Source: Ophiosphaerella korrae
Taxonomy: Eukaryota; Ascomycota; Dothideomycetes; Pleosporales; Phaeosphaeriaceae
Assembly: GCA_028456385.1 (NCBI GenBank)
Contig: JALNQF010000019.1
Location: 186,001-250,000 of the forward strand
Length of the DNA stretch: 64,000 bases
Reading direction: 5' to 3'
Shown in pieces: positions 47,386 to 59,494 of the stretch. Position 1 is the first letter of the stretch. Each line of letters opens with the position of its first letter. Position numbers and translations under genes: made by a program. Under the pieces are notes generated by a model, which worked only from the letters and a program-made list of their open reading frames with translations, ran no database searches and was not told where the DNA came from.

Positions 47386-48696
47386 ATGACGGCTGCAACG
47401 GATAGCTTGTGTCAATTTGTCCTAAATGAGCTACCAAATATGGAACCTTCCTTGTGGAGAACGACTCTGTACAGCCTCTTCAGGGAATATGAAAAGGTCG
47501 GCCAGTCGCTGTATGAAGGAAGGCTCGCTACGGAGGCTATGACGTTGAAATATGAAGTCTGGCACCTGAAGTTTGTCGAATTTCTTAAGAGCCCTGGAAT
47601 TCGATTTTCAACTAGCCGGATATCTCGGCTTTTGTGTCAGCCATAGCCAAATTCTTGGAGATCTGCTCCAACTCGTTACCGTGCTAATGGAATGGTGTAG
47701 CAAATTTGTCAATTTAGCTAGGAAGGCCAATGCACCTAGAATACTGGAAACGGTGCAAATCCACCTGGAATCCAAGAGAAAAAAAAAAGGTTTGGGGATC
47801 TTGCCAGGGAGCTAAATGCAATTTTTGAGCGGCTTCAAGGGCTAAGGGATGGTGTCTATGGTACCTTTGGTACCTACATCCGGTCAAGATCCCCACCCAT
47901 CAGCAATGATACTTCCATTTCAGGCGCTACCCTTCGGGAATTAATTCTCCAGGGCGAGTTCATTCAGAAAGGAACCACAAAAGCCGACATAGATCGCAGT
48001 GGCGCTGTTCTACGTAAGCATATTGATATATTTCCACTGCTTGGGACTAATATTGTGATTCAAGAAACGTTAATAGTGAATATGGTTCTAGGAGAATCTC
48101 TCCCGACTGGGAGCGCTGGAGGGCCTAATTGGATACCACATGTAATTGCTGTCGTGATAGACACGCAGCATGGAATCGTCTGTACGGGAAGCAGTAGCGC
48201 AGTTTGTGACAGGTTTCCTACCATGCACAAGTTGGCAAAAGAAATACAACACAAGCGGCTCAGGGCTACCTTCTCGAGCATAATCGACCGCTGCAATGAA
48301 GACTTCAGGGAACAGGCCCATAATGCCTTAGCGGAGTAGAACAAGGAGGAGAAGTGACACTATCCCAAAGTTGCTGAGCGGTTCTATAACGCTATCACGG
48401 CCGAACACAAGCCGCCTGAGTACGGAGAGATACCTAACCCAAACGGAAATCAGTCTATCTCTTGCTGGGTGTTTGATGGATTCAGTTTTAAGCCCACTCT
48501 ACCATGCCTTCGTTGCCAGAGATTCTACAGCAATTGGGATTTTCACCCAAGCCCAAAGGCTATAGAACCGAAAGAACGGCTTGAGAAGGCTCACATGTCG
48601 AAGTTGACACTAGCTAAGACGAATTATTACTGTGCTGAAACGATAGCTGCTGTAAAGCTATATGCTCTGCGTCACAGGACGCTATCCCTGCAATAG
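47386..48696 (+). pseudogene. Frameshifted gene of unknown family
   Basis: Coding-like sequence runs in three pieces. The first (47386 to about 47600) starts MTAATDSLCQFVLNELPNM. The second, in another frame, runs to about 47790 (L-G-D-L-L-Q-L-V-T-V-L-M-E-W). The third returns to the first frame after an A10 run (47779-47788) and includes RELNAIFERLQGL and T-L-R-E-L-I-L-Q-G-E-F-I. That frame then meets TAG (48337-48339) and TGA (48352-48354), yet continues with strongly protein-like sequence: L-P-C-L-R-C-Q-R-F-Y and later N-Y-Y-C-A-E-T-I-A-A-V-K-L, ending 48696. The first shift could instead be an intron (about 47510-47570). The A10 shift and two stops still make an intact product unlikely. 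The P-C-x-x-C plus C-A-E pairing may mark a metal-binding C-terminal domain. Confidence 0.65.
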
Positions 48697-48769
48697 ATTT
48701 AGATCAATTTCATTTCCTTTGTACATGATGAATGCAGCGCTAAAATAGAGATAATCAGATCAAAGCGAG

Positions 48770-51304
48770 TTACAACAACCACGCGCACACCACTGAACCA
48801 CCAACGATAGCCCACTCCCAACCTATCCTGACTCTCCCCATCACACCTCCAGTAAACTGTGGCGGTAGAGGCGGCCCATCCGATCCGCTCGTCTCGTTGC
48901 CCCGGATACTTGACGGACTGGCATTGATTTTTCCGTCGCCGCCTCTAAACTGCCCACCTCCACTGATGCTCGTCTTATCGCCCGTACTTCCTTGCACGCA
49001 CAAACTCATTCCCATACCCTGGTCTCTTCTGAACATGCGGTCCGCTACGCCTTTCCACACCTGCGTAACATCGCTGATCATGCCTGCGGTGAAAAACATC
49101 CTGCAGTCCGCTGCTTCGTACATGAATTCCAGTGGTGTTTTAGATGCGTCACCCTCTCGGAGGTTATCCCTAAGATTTACACCTCCAGCGATTTGTCCAT
49201 TCTGGTAAGCTGAGCGCTTAAACAGTTGAGTAGCAAAGGCGGTGCGACCGAGGTCTGTGTTATTCCATTGCGCGCGTTGAGTTGGGGACCCGAGGAAGAA
49301 TACGGATTGCAAGCGGGTTTGTATCTCGTTCCAAGCAAAGACCTGGGCGCCTTTAGTTCCCCCCACACCTTGCATAGGCCCGGTTTGTGGACGGCCACCG
49401 ACGACAATGGTGCGGACTGCGCCTTGATTCTTGAGAAGTTCAGAGGCGATAGCGCATGTAGACGAGCACATACCATCATGTAACATGACCATGTCCTGAG
49501 CCTGGAAGGGCTGAGGCGTTCTCGTTTCATTTGCGTTCTGATCAAATCCAATGACCGAGAAGCCAGTGTACGTTGTGCTCACATCGTCACTGTAGTTGTA
49601 CCGCATTGTTGATGTGAAGGAGTCTCCATTTGCTTGTGCAGGACCAAACATCTGTTCCCAGCTTCCAAAAGCCTTGTTGTTAATATCGAGCATATGCTGG
49701 TAATTAAATGGAACTGTTAATCCAAAAATATCGTCTTGAGTGACGCCTGGCCCAAATGCCTGCATGAATGCGGTTCGGTTAGATTGCACAAATGTCTTTC
49801 CAGCAAGGAAATCCTGTGTAATTTTGCCAGCTTGATTTAAAGCATCATTAGCGCGGAGTTGTGTACCACCGAACGGTTGTTGACTGGCTTGGGGGTACAC
49901 TTGTTTAAAGGTGTCATAACCGAGAATTGCGTTCCCGCCACCATTCCCGCGCAAGTCAAAGATCATCTTCGTTTTTCCGTCTGCTTTCGATTTTCTTATG
50001 AAGTCGCGCATAGTATTTTGAAAGCTTTGAACATCGGGTGAACTATACGTTGGAATGCTCAATATTGCCACGTTCTGCATGTTCTTAGTATTAGGTCGGA
50101 CTGATTCTCATACTTGAAAACCTACTTCGTATCCATTCCCAGTAATATAATATCCTCCGACCGCAAGATCTGGGTTGATCATTACGGCCTTAGGATAACC
50201 CACATGGGATGGCGCAGGCGCAGCTGCTGTTCTGTTTGAATTACCGCTCGGTGTTGGGGGTTGTTCTGGTTCTTTCGCTGCCCGTCGAGGACCTGTACAG
50301 AATCTTTGAAAGAAGGTTTGGCCATTGTCAACACCCGTGAAGTTACCAAAAGCGACCGCAATATTTGGCATGGAATACACAGTCCCATTGGCGAACTGAA
50401 TGGTTGTATTTGCTTGTCCGGTATACATCCCGGTCCTGAACGCCCCCAAAAACGTGGTTCCAGATGCTAAAAGAGCCTGAGAAGGGAAAAGTGCGTTCCA
50501 TCGCGTGTCAGCGTCGTGGAAATCGCCCATTGCAGAAAAGTTTGCAAGGAACTCTCGAGCACTCATCCCGTCAATGGTCTTCACTGGCGATGGCTTGAAT
50601 GTAGACCCATTGTTGGCCTTTATGATATCTCTGTATGAGAAGATTTCTGGTAGTGCGATGCCATTGGTAGAAATGGACACTAATTCTGTGCCTGGTGGCC
50701 TCTGGAATTGGATAGCGGAAGCCAGAATATCTGGTTGAAAAGCGAGATGATTGTCATATGCTCGATCGAACAGATTCATCATCTGCATCTGGAAGTCGTA
50801 CTCGGTCTTGAAGGAACCTGACGCGAGCATACTCTTCATCCTGTCCAAGTTTCCCATCATATCGACTGGTTGCTCATTGTATCCTTGAGGCGGTGTCTTG
50901 AGGTAAGCGATATTTGATTGCCACTGGAGATAAAGTTTTATTTCATCGATAAGCTTCATATCTCCTGCAGTATCAAGAGGTACTGATTGTAAGCAACGTA
51001 CTCCCAAAGCTGCTGGGACAATCGGTCGGGCTCTAGCTGGCATAGCGGCCAAGGCACTGCTAATAGCTGCGCATGGCTCTTGACCAGCTGTCGCAGATGG
51101 CGAGGTCGAGTTCGTTGATTGCGTTGTAGCGACTGCGACCGCAGCATCATCGACTGCACTCACCATCACATCGATATCCGCCTCCGTCATCATTTCATCC
51201 ATGTCAAGGTCCGGATAATCTGGAACGCCATACATCCAAGGATGAGGACCTGAAGCAACCGAAAGGCCACAATAGGCGCTCAACAGCAACAGAGGAGAAT
51301 GCAT
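48770..51304 (-). CDS. Secreted S41-family serine peptidase, possibly GPI-anchored
   Basis: Two exons, 51304-50126 and 50074-48770, with a 51-bp intron, give 827 residues. A second in-frame donor (GTATGA, 39-bp intron) would add four residues. A signal peptide (M-H-S-P-L-L-L-L-S-A-Y-C-G-L-S-V-A-S) begins the protein. Many N-x-S/T sites follow. The catalytic S41 core is in exon 2: K-M-I-F-D-L-R-G-N-G-G-G-N (about residues 430-442) and M-L-H-D-G-M-C-S-S-T-C-A-I-A-S-E-L-L with the nucleophile Ser. This layout (CPAF-like, long N-terminus) is shared by fungal S41 peptidases including UstP-type enzymes. The hydrophobic C-terminus (W-A-I-V-G-G-S-V-V-C-A-W-L-L) after a Ser/Gly/Pro stretch suits a GPI signal. 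Confidence 0.9.
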
Positions 51305-52171
51305 TTTTGGATACCCTTGTATCTGGTTATCGATATTCTATGGTGTTGATTTTTATTGTAAATCCTCGAGAAGCAACGCTTGCAAAGCGAGAATATTAAA
51401 TATTAAATAGAGAGCGGTCCGGCGCTCGATATTGAACGTAGATATGAATGCGTGGAAGGGAGAAAACTAATTGGAAGACATGTCCATCGCGAAATGGGCT
51501 AAATCAAGAGAACAGAATGGAGAGATGAACTGTCGAGTGCTTAGGACAGTCAAGCACTGGCCTTCGGGATGCAGATGTGGCTGTGGAGTCTTTAAGAAAC
51601 TATTTCAAGCCTCCGGCAAGGGCGATGCTAATCGACCGAGCCTGTAGCAGAACTGCCAGAACTAGGGGTTCTGCCCATGGGTTCTATGCTTGGAATACGA
51701 GAATTCGAAACATGCGGCGGGACTAGTCGAACAAGCGACACCAGCCGCCCGATATTACAGGATTCAAGAAGAGCAAGAAAGGTAAAAAGAAGTTTATTTC
51801 ATAATGGTTGACAGTAAATGAAAGTAATTATACTATCCCTGGAGCTGAATTGAGTTCGTATTGGCCATAGGCATGCTACTTGCTTATATTTGAACGGTTG
51901 TGCATACCGGTATGAGAGATTATTTTACCCACGAAACAGATCCGAAACTGATACCTCACTATGCTAAGCTAAACCTATTTAGGAAAAGACATCGGGTTTG
52001 GAGCTTACGCTTTCTAGGATGCATTGAATTCATGAGAATCGTACCATTGGGTATTGGATGAGAAACGAATGCTAGCTAGATCGAGCCAGGGCCAAGAGAT
52101 GCTTAGTATTGGTTTCGCCGAGAGGCATCTTCTCGGTTCGAAACAACTCTGGCTGCAGAGCGTCTTGAATG
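51305..52171. other. Intergenic region
   Basis: About 870 bp between the S41 peptidase start and the 3' end of the RING gene. No supported feature. Confidence 0.45.
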
Positions 52172-53026
52172 TTACTCAGCATCTTCATTGTACTGTACTT
52201 CTTGGTCCCACTCTTCCAGCTTTGTGAAGGGGCTTCGCAGCCAAGCTTGAATCTCATGCAAAAAGAGTTGACTATTTTGCCGCCCTAGAAATTCTTGTAG
52301 GAGGTTCTCAGCATGTCCGTCGCTTGCTTTCATATCAACCATCTTGAGGATGGAGACGATGTAGGAGATGAGAAACTCGGAGTTGCTGCTCGTTGTCACC
52401 GTACTGGTAGATGGACCAGAGGCATCCGAGTGCAAGAACGTGAAAACACGTAACTCACGTCGAATCCATGCTCGAGCGCGGGACTGGAGTTCCGGAGAAT
52501 GCGCGAACATCCGAGGAGACACGTCACGGTACCCGGAGACCTGATTGCTTCCCATATGCAAAGAGTAGAGTTTCCTCTGGTACACAGTGCGCCGCCTGCG
52601 AAGAGCGGCATCTTCTAGAGGCGGCGAGTATGGGCGCCGCGTGCCTCGTTGGATTCTTGGGAGCCTATAGGGGCCAAGCAAGGACGAGAATTGACTGACT
52701 AGACTGCCAGCTTCCTTGGTTGGTGGATGAGTGCGTTTTATCTCACAGCTCTTGAAGTGTGTCGGAGACCGCCAATCGTATTGGACCGCAGTAATCTCGG
52801 CTTTACCTTGAAGATTGTCAGTAAAGACGTCTAAGAGCTAGGCTGATGCTGGTTCGGGCTCACATAATGGGCAAGTTGAGCGTTCCTGGAGCCAGCTCAC
52901 TAGGCATACGAAATCGAAGGTGTAATGGTTGCACGGAACGGCGATTGCCCGCTCAGTGACTGGCGCAAGGCATATGACACAAGTGTCGCTAGACTCGTCT
53001 TGCGTGACCGTAGCTGGACTTCCCAT
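52172..53026 (-). CDS. RING-finger E3 ubiquitin ligase candidate
   Basis: Exons 53026-52864 and 52806-52172 join across a 57-bp intron to give 265 residues. The intron splits the last RING cysteine codon, so neither exon alone reveals the protein. The RING spans residues 16-55: C16-x2-C19, C32-x-H34, C41, C52-x2-C55. The fifth ligand position is occupied by F-D (D38) rather than Cys/His, as in some fungal C-N-H-x-x-F-D-F-x-C-L rings. A basic R-R-R-R-T-V-Y-Q-R-K-L-Y segment and a conserved helical C-terminal block (ILKMVDMKASDGHAENLLQEF, W-L-R-S-P-F) follow, resembling Topors-like fungal RING proteins. ATG at 53026 is the first in frame after an upstream stop. Confidence 0.85.
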
Positions 53027-53245
53027 GCGCTGGCGTTGATGTTGGAGGTGACGGCAGACTTTGGATGAAGAACTGAAGAAGGCGGCAAGGGAAGTGGAAC
53101 GGCTCGGGGAGATGCACGGACCCGCCAAAAGTATCGCGACTTCCTCAGGTGCAGACGTAGCCTAGCCTTTCGCTATCTAATCGGCATAGCAAATCGAACA
53201 ACGCTGTGGGCCCATTAGTCATCACGCGCGTCCTCTCTGCCGTGA

Positions 53246-54975
53246 ATGCTGCTCGCTGCCACGCGACGCTTGCCTCCATCCGCCAACCTACGCTCGCTGT
53301 CCGCCATGTTAGCAACTTCTACCAGGCCTCATGCCACAGGCCCAAACGGCAGAGCCACCTACCACACCATCACGGCGCTCAAGAGATGGTCATGTGATGA
53401 CAAGGATCTGCCCCCCGTGTCTGATATCAAATCTATCCATGTCTTCGACTTTGACAATACTTGTACGCATGTCAAATGTTTGCGTGTCGTCTAGCCACTG
53501 ACAAGGTCGCAGTATTCGCGAGTCCTTTGCCAAACAAGCAGATATGGAACAGTGCGACCCTAGGCCAGCTCGGCTCTCCAGACATGTTCATCAACGGCGG
53601 CTGGTGGCATGACAAGAACATTCTGGCCACGACTGGTGGCGGATTGGAGACGGAAGAAGCGCGTGGTTGGGAAGGCTGGTGGAACGAGCACATTGTCAGC
53701 CTGGTCGAGCTTGCAATGAAGCAGAAGGATGCCCTCAGCGTGCTGTTGACCGGTCGTGGCGAGTCCAACTTCTCCGACCTCGTCAAGCGCATTGTGCGCA
53801 GTAAGAAGCTGGATTTTGACATGGTCTGCCTGAAACCTGCAACCGGGCCTGCAGGACAGAGGTTCAAGAGCACCATGGAGTTCAAGCAAGAGCTGCTGAA
53901 GGACATTGTCTACACTTACAAAGATGCAGACGAGCTACGGATATACGAGGACCGCGTCAAGCACACCAAGGGCTTCCGAGACTTTTTCTTTGACTTCAAT
54001 AAGGATTTGATGGCCGGGAAGAGCCAGCCGTCACGGAAACCCATCATTGCCGAAGTCATCCAGGTTGCGGAGAATTCCACGCAGCTGGACCCCGTAGTCG
54101 AAATTGCCGAGATCCAGAAACTCATCAATGCGCACAACAAACAAATTAAGGCCGGTACCGCTCCACCAGGCATCATACCCTATCAGATCAAGAAGACCGT
54201 CTTCTATACAGGATACATGATTCCTTCCAACATGACGGAGAAGCTTTCGTCGCTAGTAAACATTCCTGCAAACACTCCCAGAGACGACATCCGGTATCTT
54301 GCGAACAGCATCTTGATCACACCTAAGCCTTGCCCGAAGAGTATCCTCGACAAAGTAGGTGGTATTGGCGCGAAGGTCAAGTGGAAAGTGACAGGCGTAT
54401 CCTGTTTCGAGAACAAGCTATGGGCTGCACGTGTCGAGCCTGTGCCTAAGACAGCCAAATTCTATTCCGAGAACCCCATCCCGACGATTGTGTTAGCAAT
54501 CCGTAAGAACGGCCGCCCAGCAGACGCCGCGCGTATCGTTAACTGGCACCCTGTGCCCGACAACCAAACTTTCGAGTTTGATAGTATCGTTGGTGAGAAG
54601 CAGATGTTACGCATAGAAGAAGAACAAGCAGGTGAGAGCGAGTATGAGAGTTACTTTCCCAATAAGGCAAACCGAAGGGATCGACGCTCACATGAGCCAC
54701 ATGATCGCGATAACAGACCTCATCAAGGAAATTCAAGAGGTCGAGATGACAACCGGCCTCCCTATCGTGGCGGAAACCAGAATCGTGGCCGTGGCGGCAA
54801 CAGAAATCCCTCGTACGGGTCAAGAGGCGGCCAAAGGGGCAGTCATCGCGGCGATCGAGGCGGATCAGGCCGTGGTCGTGGCCGCGGTGGTGGTGGTGGA
54901 GGACCTCAGTACAGGAGTCTGGACGATCCCAGTCATGGACAGCCAAGTAATGATGGTCCTGACGCATTTTATTAG
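53246..54975 (+). CDS. HAD-superfamily Swiss-Army-Knife (HAD_SAK_1-like) protein with RGG tail
   Basis: Exons 53246-53462 and 53513-54975, split inside the HAD motif I region, encode 559 residues. Motif I is H-V-F-D-F-D-N-T-L-F-A-S-P, assembled across the intron. The two Asp are the nucleophile and acid of HAD phosphatases. It continues NGGWWHDKNILATTGGGLE and V-L-L-T-G-R-G-E-S-N-F (motif II), with D-F-x-F-D-F-N acidic residues later. This arrangement is known in fungal proteins assigned to an RNA-repair-like HAD clade. The last 90 residues are Arg/Gly/Asn-rich RGG repeats, consistent with RNA binding. The start could also be the ATG at about 53306, and the first 25 residues resemble a mitochondrial presequence. 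Confidence 0.85.
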
Positions 54976-55501
54976 TACTGAAGATGCTTGTCCCTCGTAC
55001 TTAAGCAAGGCAAGGCCTCGCGCGAACCGAACAGCCTCGCCACATACGCCGACACAACACAACCCCATGTTTGCTAACATCTTAGCGTTCTTTCCTTCAG
55101 ATTGTATTATATGGCGTACATATACGGTACCTTACTACTTGCAATGAGATACCCCGAGTTTCTTTGAAACCATGCGCTAGGTGCTCTAGTGAGCCATGTC
55201 ATCGTTGATTGTCAGACTGAGACTCTAGAATAATCTTCTGTCCGCCACAAAGCAAAGAAGGGCATGTTTGTTACAAAAACAAGCCATGAGTAACACTATC
55301 AAAGGCATAAAAATAACTTCACCCATCAGCATCATTCATGGTGTATCACTTGCATGAACCCATCAAACTAAACTCTAATTGAAAACTTTTCTCGTATTCC
55401 TAAAGGTATCCCAATACCAAAACTCATTTTATCTTCCCAATCCAGTCACAAATCAACCGCTGCTCCCCGCTGAACAACCATGCATCGTCCGCGGCCGACT
55501 T
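54976..55501. other. Convergent 3' intergenic region
   Basis: About 525 bp between two convergent genes. The plus-strand ORF ending at 55147 is a frame shadow of the RGG region. No feature supported. Confidence 0.45.
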
Positions 55502-56080
55502 TTAAGGCGAGACATCAGCACCGGGTCCCTTCCCTTCAAGCTTTGGCACCGTTTCCATCTGCAGTGCTAGCAATAAATTCAGCATTGCATCAATCTCATT
55601 GACACCTATGCGGCGATGCCGTATCTGAATAAGCGACTTTCCGTCCTCGCCAATCTCGCTCGTAACGAGCACTGCGTGTCCACGCAAATGTGTGTGGGGA
55701 TTCGGTGAAATATATATCATGACGTCGAAGTCGCCCTCTGGGCAGCAGTGCTACATGAGGTGGGCGTGTGCTAGGGTGGCGTGTTAGAATGGGTTTGCGT
55801 TTTGCAAAGGGGGGTGGGTGGCGAGCAGTCTTACAAAGGATTTGGCCTTTCAAGATGGCGAATAGAGAGTAGTCTGACATTACGCCTGTCGAGGTTGTAA
55901 TCTTGTAGTTGGAAGTTACTAAAGTGCGGGGTATGGCCGTGCTTCGTCGTAGTTGATGGTTTTATGGAGAAAAGTAGTTGAAGCGCAAGACCTGGCTGTG
56001 CTTCATAAGTACTAACTAACCTGACGGTTTGCTTCTTGGTCCATATACGAGGGATTGGACGAGTAGCAATCAATGTTCAT
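55502..56080 (-). CDS. Small unknown protein, splicing uncertain
   Basis: The last exon is convincing: about 55759-55502 reads C-P-E-G-D-F-D-V-M-I-Y-I-S-P-N-P-H-T-H-L-R-G-H-A and V-L-V-T-S-E-I-G-E-D-G-K, ending in an acidic/Pro tail. A stop directly before it (TAG) serves as the acceptor. An upstream exon (ATG at 56080, M-N-I-D-C-Y-S-S-N-P) ends at a GTTAGT donor. A 12-nt microexon before the GTAAGA donor at about 55839 would reconcile the phases and give a protein of roughly 106 residues. The simpler reading through MSDYSLFAILKGQIL does not keep the frame. No family recognised. Confidence 0.4.
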
Positions 56081-56212
56081 TTGCTTTTCTGGTGTTTTCA
56101 GAAAACCGCTTGGCACGCCACGATCGTACTGTATACCTAGAACAGTCTGATAAATCATAGAACATGGAGAAGATGGGTGCGATGCAGCTCGATTCAGATA
56201 CAGCTACCTCTA

Positions 56213-58938
56213 TCACACTTGCTCTCCTACCGGCCAAGCTAAATCACTGGGAGAAAATTGCGGAAATGTGAAAGGAGGAATGAGTATGCCAGACCCAGCT
56301 TCCGAGCCGCCAAACATATTTTCAATATCGTTCTACAAACTGTTAGTGACCAATGTTTCGTCGCATGTAGACTACTCACCCAATCAATATCATTGAGGGC
56401 ATCCATAGGACTGCTATTTGCTGTACCACCCATCATACCCTCGTGGTTCATTACCCCTAAGTTATTTCCGTGGCTAAGTGGGCCAATACCTGTCGAAAAA
56501 TCTGCATCATACAAATCTGCGCTTGGCTGAGGAAGCTGAAAACTTGATGCCGACCCTGGAAGATCGATTGATCCCCAATCTACGTTTGGGACAGCTCCTA
56601 GAAAGTTCAGGCCTTGTTTGGCGGTTGCTTGCTTTAGGTTTTGATGAAGTACTTCAGGTGGAGAAGTGTGTTGTGAAGTAGAACTGCTCCCTGGTTTTTG
56701 TTTGGCCACATTACTGGAAGTATTCAAATCACGGCCTGGGTATGGCATTCCAATTGGCGCTCTCAACCCTTTCATACTTGCGTATGTCTTGGTCTTACTT
56801 ATCAGATCCTCCAAGACAAACCTGATCTTCTCCCTATTCGGTGTTTCGGACGAGAGTCCAAAAGCAAAATCCATGCATTTCCATACACGTGCTTCTATGT
56901 CCGGCTCGTTGTGCCCAGCATACAGTTCGTTGAGAAGCAGTAAGGCGGTATGATACTGATGTAGAGCACCAACGTACCATGCCCAAGTAGATAGAGTTGG
57001 CTGCTGCTCAATTACCATAGAGCGCTCGATAATTCGGATTGAGGCGCTCATGGTTAATTGTCGTAAGCGACTCGGCTTGCTTCGATCGGCTGTCGTATAT
57101 TTCTGTAGAAGGAGAATAAACAGTCTATCAGAAAGGATACCGTACATTTCGGAGGCGAGTACATGCAACGGCACGTTTTTGTCCAGCATGGGAAGATATG
57201 TCTTCTCCATAGCAGCTTGGAAAGATTGAACACGCGACAGTAGTGAAATGAGCGTAACCTTACGCTCTCCGCTGGGTAATCTTTGTTCTAGTTTTGGTCT
57301 CTCTCTCCAAAGTAATCGATGCATCTCGTAGCATTCAAATCGCATGCGTGTTATGGTCACATCAGTGAAGTGGTTTCTATCTTTGGTGACATCAACACCT
57401 GGTTTGCCATTTTCCGCACGTTCAAGATCTATATCGTCGATGTTAAGCGGAAAGCGCGTATCGTAGTCATCGTGGCGAATTTGAGGACGCGGTCCTGAAG
57501 CTTCGCATGTTCGAAGGTCAAGGAAGCAGATCTGATACCATACTAGACGTCGGACGTGGATTTCGGTAGGCGAACTGGTGTAACCAGTAGGATCACGATG
57601 CAAACCCATACATTCGGCCAATCGAATGGCTGTGCCGGTCAACGCAGAATGAGCGTGAGATATTTCATTTCGGCATAGTGGAATCTAGAACGATAATATC
57701 AGCCCTTTCTTTGATAATGAACTGTTGATGAGATCGCCGATAGACAAAAGGAGTAGTTGGCTTACAAGGTACATCACAAAGGCCTGCAGTGTTTCCAACT
57801 TGGTAGCTCGCAAGAAGTTAGCTTTAGCAAGTGCTGCCTCTGTCCCTTGTCTGAAGTTCTCAACCAAGCTTTGTTTATCCACACCAAACTGATTGAGGAC
57901 CTGATGTTCAGGTATGGAGATGACTGAAGTCAGCAAGGCTGCAAAAATGACAGCTTGAAATGACGCATGGGGCTCAACACCTGCGGCAACCTGGGCCCAG
58001 AACCTTTCATACTGTTTCTCAAATGACGGACGATGTACGGCCTTTGCTATCACGTGAGCAGCATCCCAATAGTGTGCGATAAATCTATCGACTAGCGTTT
58101 TCGATGGAAGGAAAGTCATAAGCGACGCCTTTTCCACGCCAGGAGAGAAGAAGAAGCTAGATGCAGGGGCGATATAATCTTGACTGGGGGCTAACCAGTC
58201 TTGCGTGTTCTGAGCTAATACTGGACGAGGAATTGTATGTTCCTTTTCAGGGAGTCCTCGAAGAGCTAGAGCAAGCTAAGATATCATACATTAGAAGGAC
58301 TAATGATACAGATCAGACCACACTTACCTCCTCAGAAAACCTTGGGCGCACAAGGCCACCAATTCTTTCAGTAATTCTTACTCTACCCATGGCAATTCCA
58401 AGGTCGACAATGTCACCATCATTGTATGCATCGTTGTCGTAATATGCAGCATCTTCAACTGCAAAAGTAGTCTGAATTTCGTTCTTAGTATCTTCGTCAT
58501 CTTCCTTGTCGCTGTGACTCTCCTGCTGGCCAGGCAGTGGATTAGGTGTTATTAATTCAGAGTTATTTCGAGGCTTAGGACTTGCTGCTTTGGTAACACC
58601 TTTTTCGAGGCTCCTTTCTAGAATTCCCATCTTTTCCTTGACTTCGACAAGCCTTTTTTGGGCATCCGCATTGAGATCTGATGCGATGAAGACGCATGGA
58701 CGCGCGTTTCTGGTGCAGTTGGTACAGGGCGATCCCTTGTCACATTTCAATTTTCGACTGCAAGGAGGAAGATATGAAATCAGTGAACATGCCATTGGTT
58801 ATCTGGGGGTACTAACCGCCGGCACTCAAGGCACGAAGTGATTTGACGATTTCGACGTCGAACACGTAGCGGCGACGCACGTTGCGTCTCGTCATCAGCC
58901 GTTGTAGTTGGGGAAGAATTTTGTTGAGAAAGAGACAT
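56213..58938 (-). CDS. Zn2Cys6 transcription factor with fungal_trans domain
   Basis: Five exons: 58938-58817, 58757-58328, 58275-57766, 57684-56380 and 56332-56213, giving 828 residues. The binuclear zinc cluster straddles intron 1: C36-x2-C39-x6-C46-x5-C52-x2-C55-x6-C62, with R-R-K-L-K-C-D-K between. A short coiled-coil-like stretch follows (about 75-100), then an acidic region. The middle homology domain has L-A-E-C-M-G-L-H-R-D-P and R-R-L-V-W-Y-Q-I-C-F-L-D-L-R. The final exon, found by splicing at GTGAGT (D-W|N-D-I-E-N-M-F-G-G), ends in a Phe/Pro-rich segment that could be an activation tail. The regulon is unknown; no metabolic cluster adjoins. Confidence 0.93.
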
Positions 58939-59494
58939 TGGTAATCCTTGAGATGATATGGGCTGGTGTTGGCTAGGATTGGTGGGTCACTTGACCATGG
59001 GTAATCCTTACTGACGTATCTTCACAGCAGTTCGCACTGCTGTTGATAGGCTTTTTCCTGGATTAGTAAGATTTATATGCAGATGAATTTAAGCCGCTCT
59101 GAGCTCGCAACTTCACTCTTCTCCCTGGCTGGTCTAGACAGTTGGTGAAGGTTGATGGTGTTGGAAGCTAAAGGCGTCGAGATAGGTAAGCCTGTCTTTG
59201 TCAGCAGCAGTTAGCTCAAGGTCACCCTTCCTCTTGATGACCCTCGGCGTAGGCAAACGAGCCTTGCTCGCGATAGCGCCAGTCAACATCATGGATAGTC
59301 TAATCAAAGCTCTCTTAGAACCATCGGATGACAATAGCAATTCGCCAATCACCTTCATCCCTATCCGTGTTACATGGCTTTGACAGCGATGCTACGCCTC
59401 AGCGAGTAACCCAGCCTGCTGCAGAACATTCGTCGAGTGAATGAGGATACCCAATGCAGTGCGCGTGACATGCACTAATCGCTCGTTGGCCACA
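58939..59494. other. Intergenic region
   Basis: About 555 bp upstream of the zinc-cluster gene. A 74-codon minus-strand ORF (59134-59358) was weighed and not accepted for lack of any supporting feature. Confidence 0.4.

Noticed and set aside
54632..55147. 171-codon plus-strand ORF overlapping the HAD-SAK C-terminus
   Set aside because: Alternate frame of the RGG-encoding sequence that happens to run past the true stop.
59134..59358. 74-codon minus-strand ORF upstream of the zinc-cluster gene
   Set aside because: Open frame without motif, splice support or homologue that I recognise; it could be real but there is no evidence.
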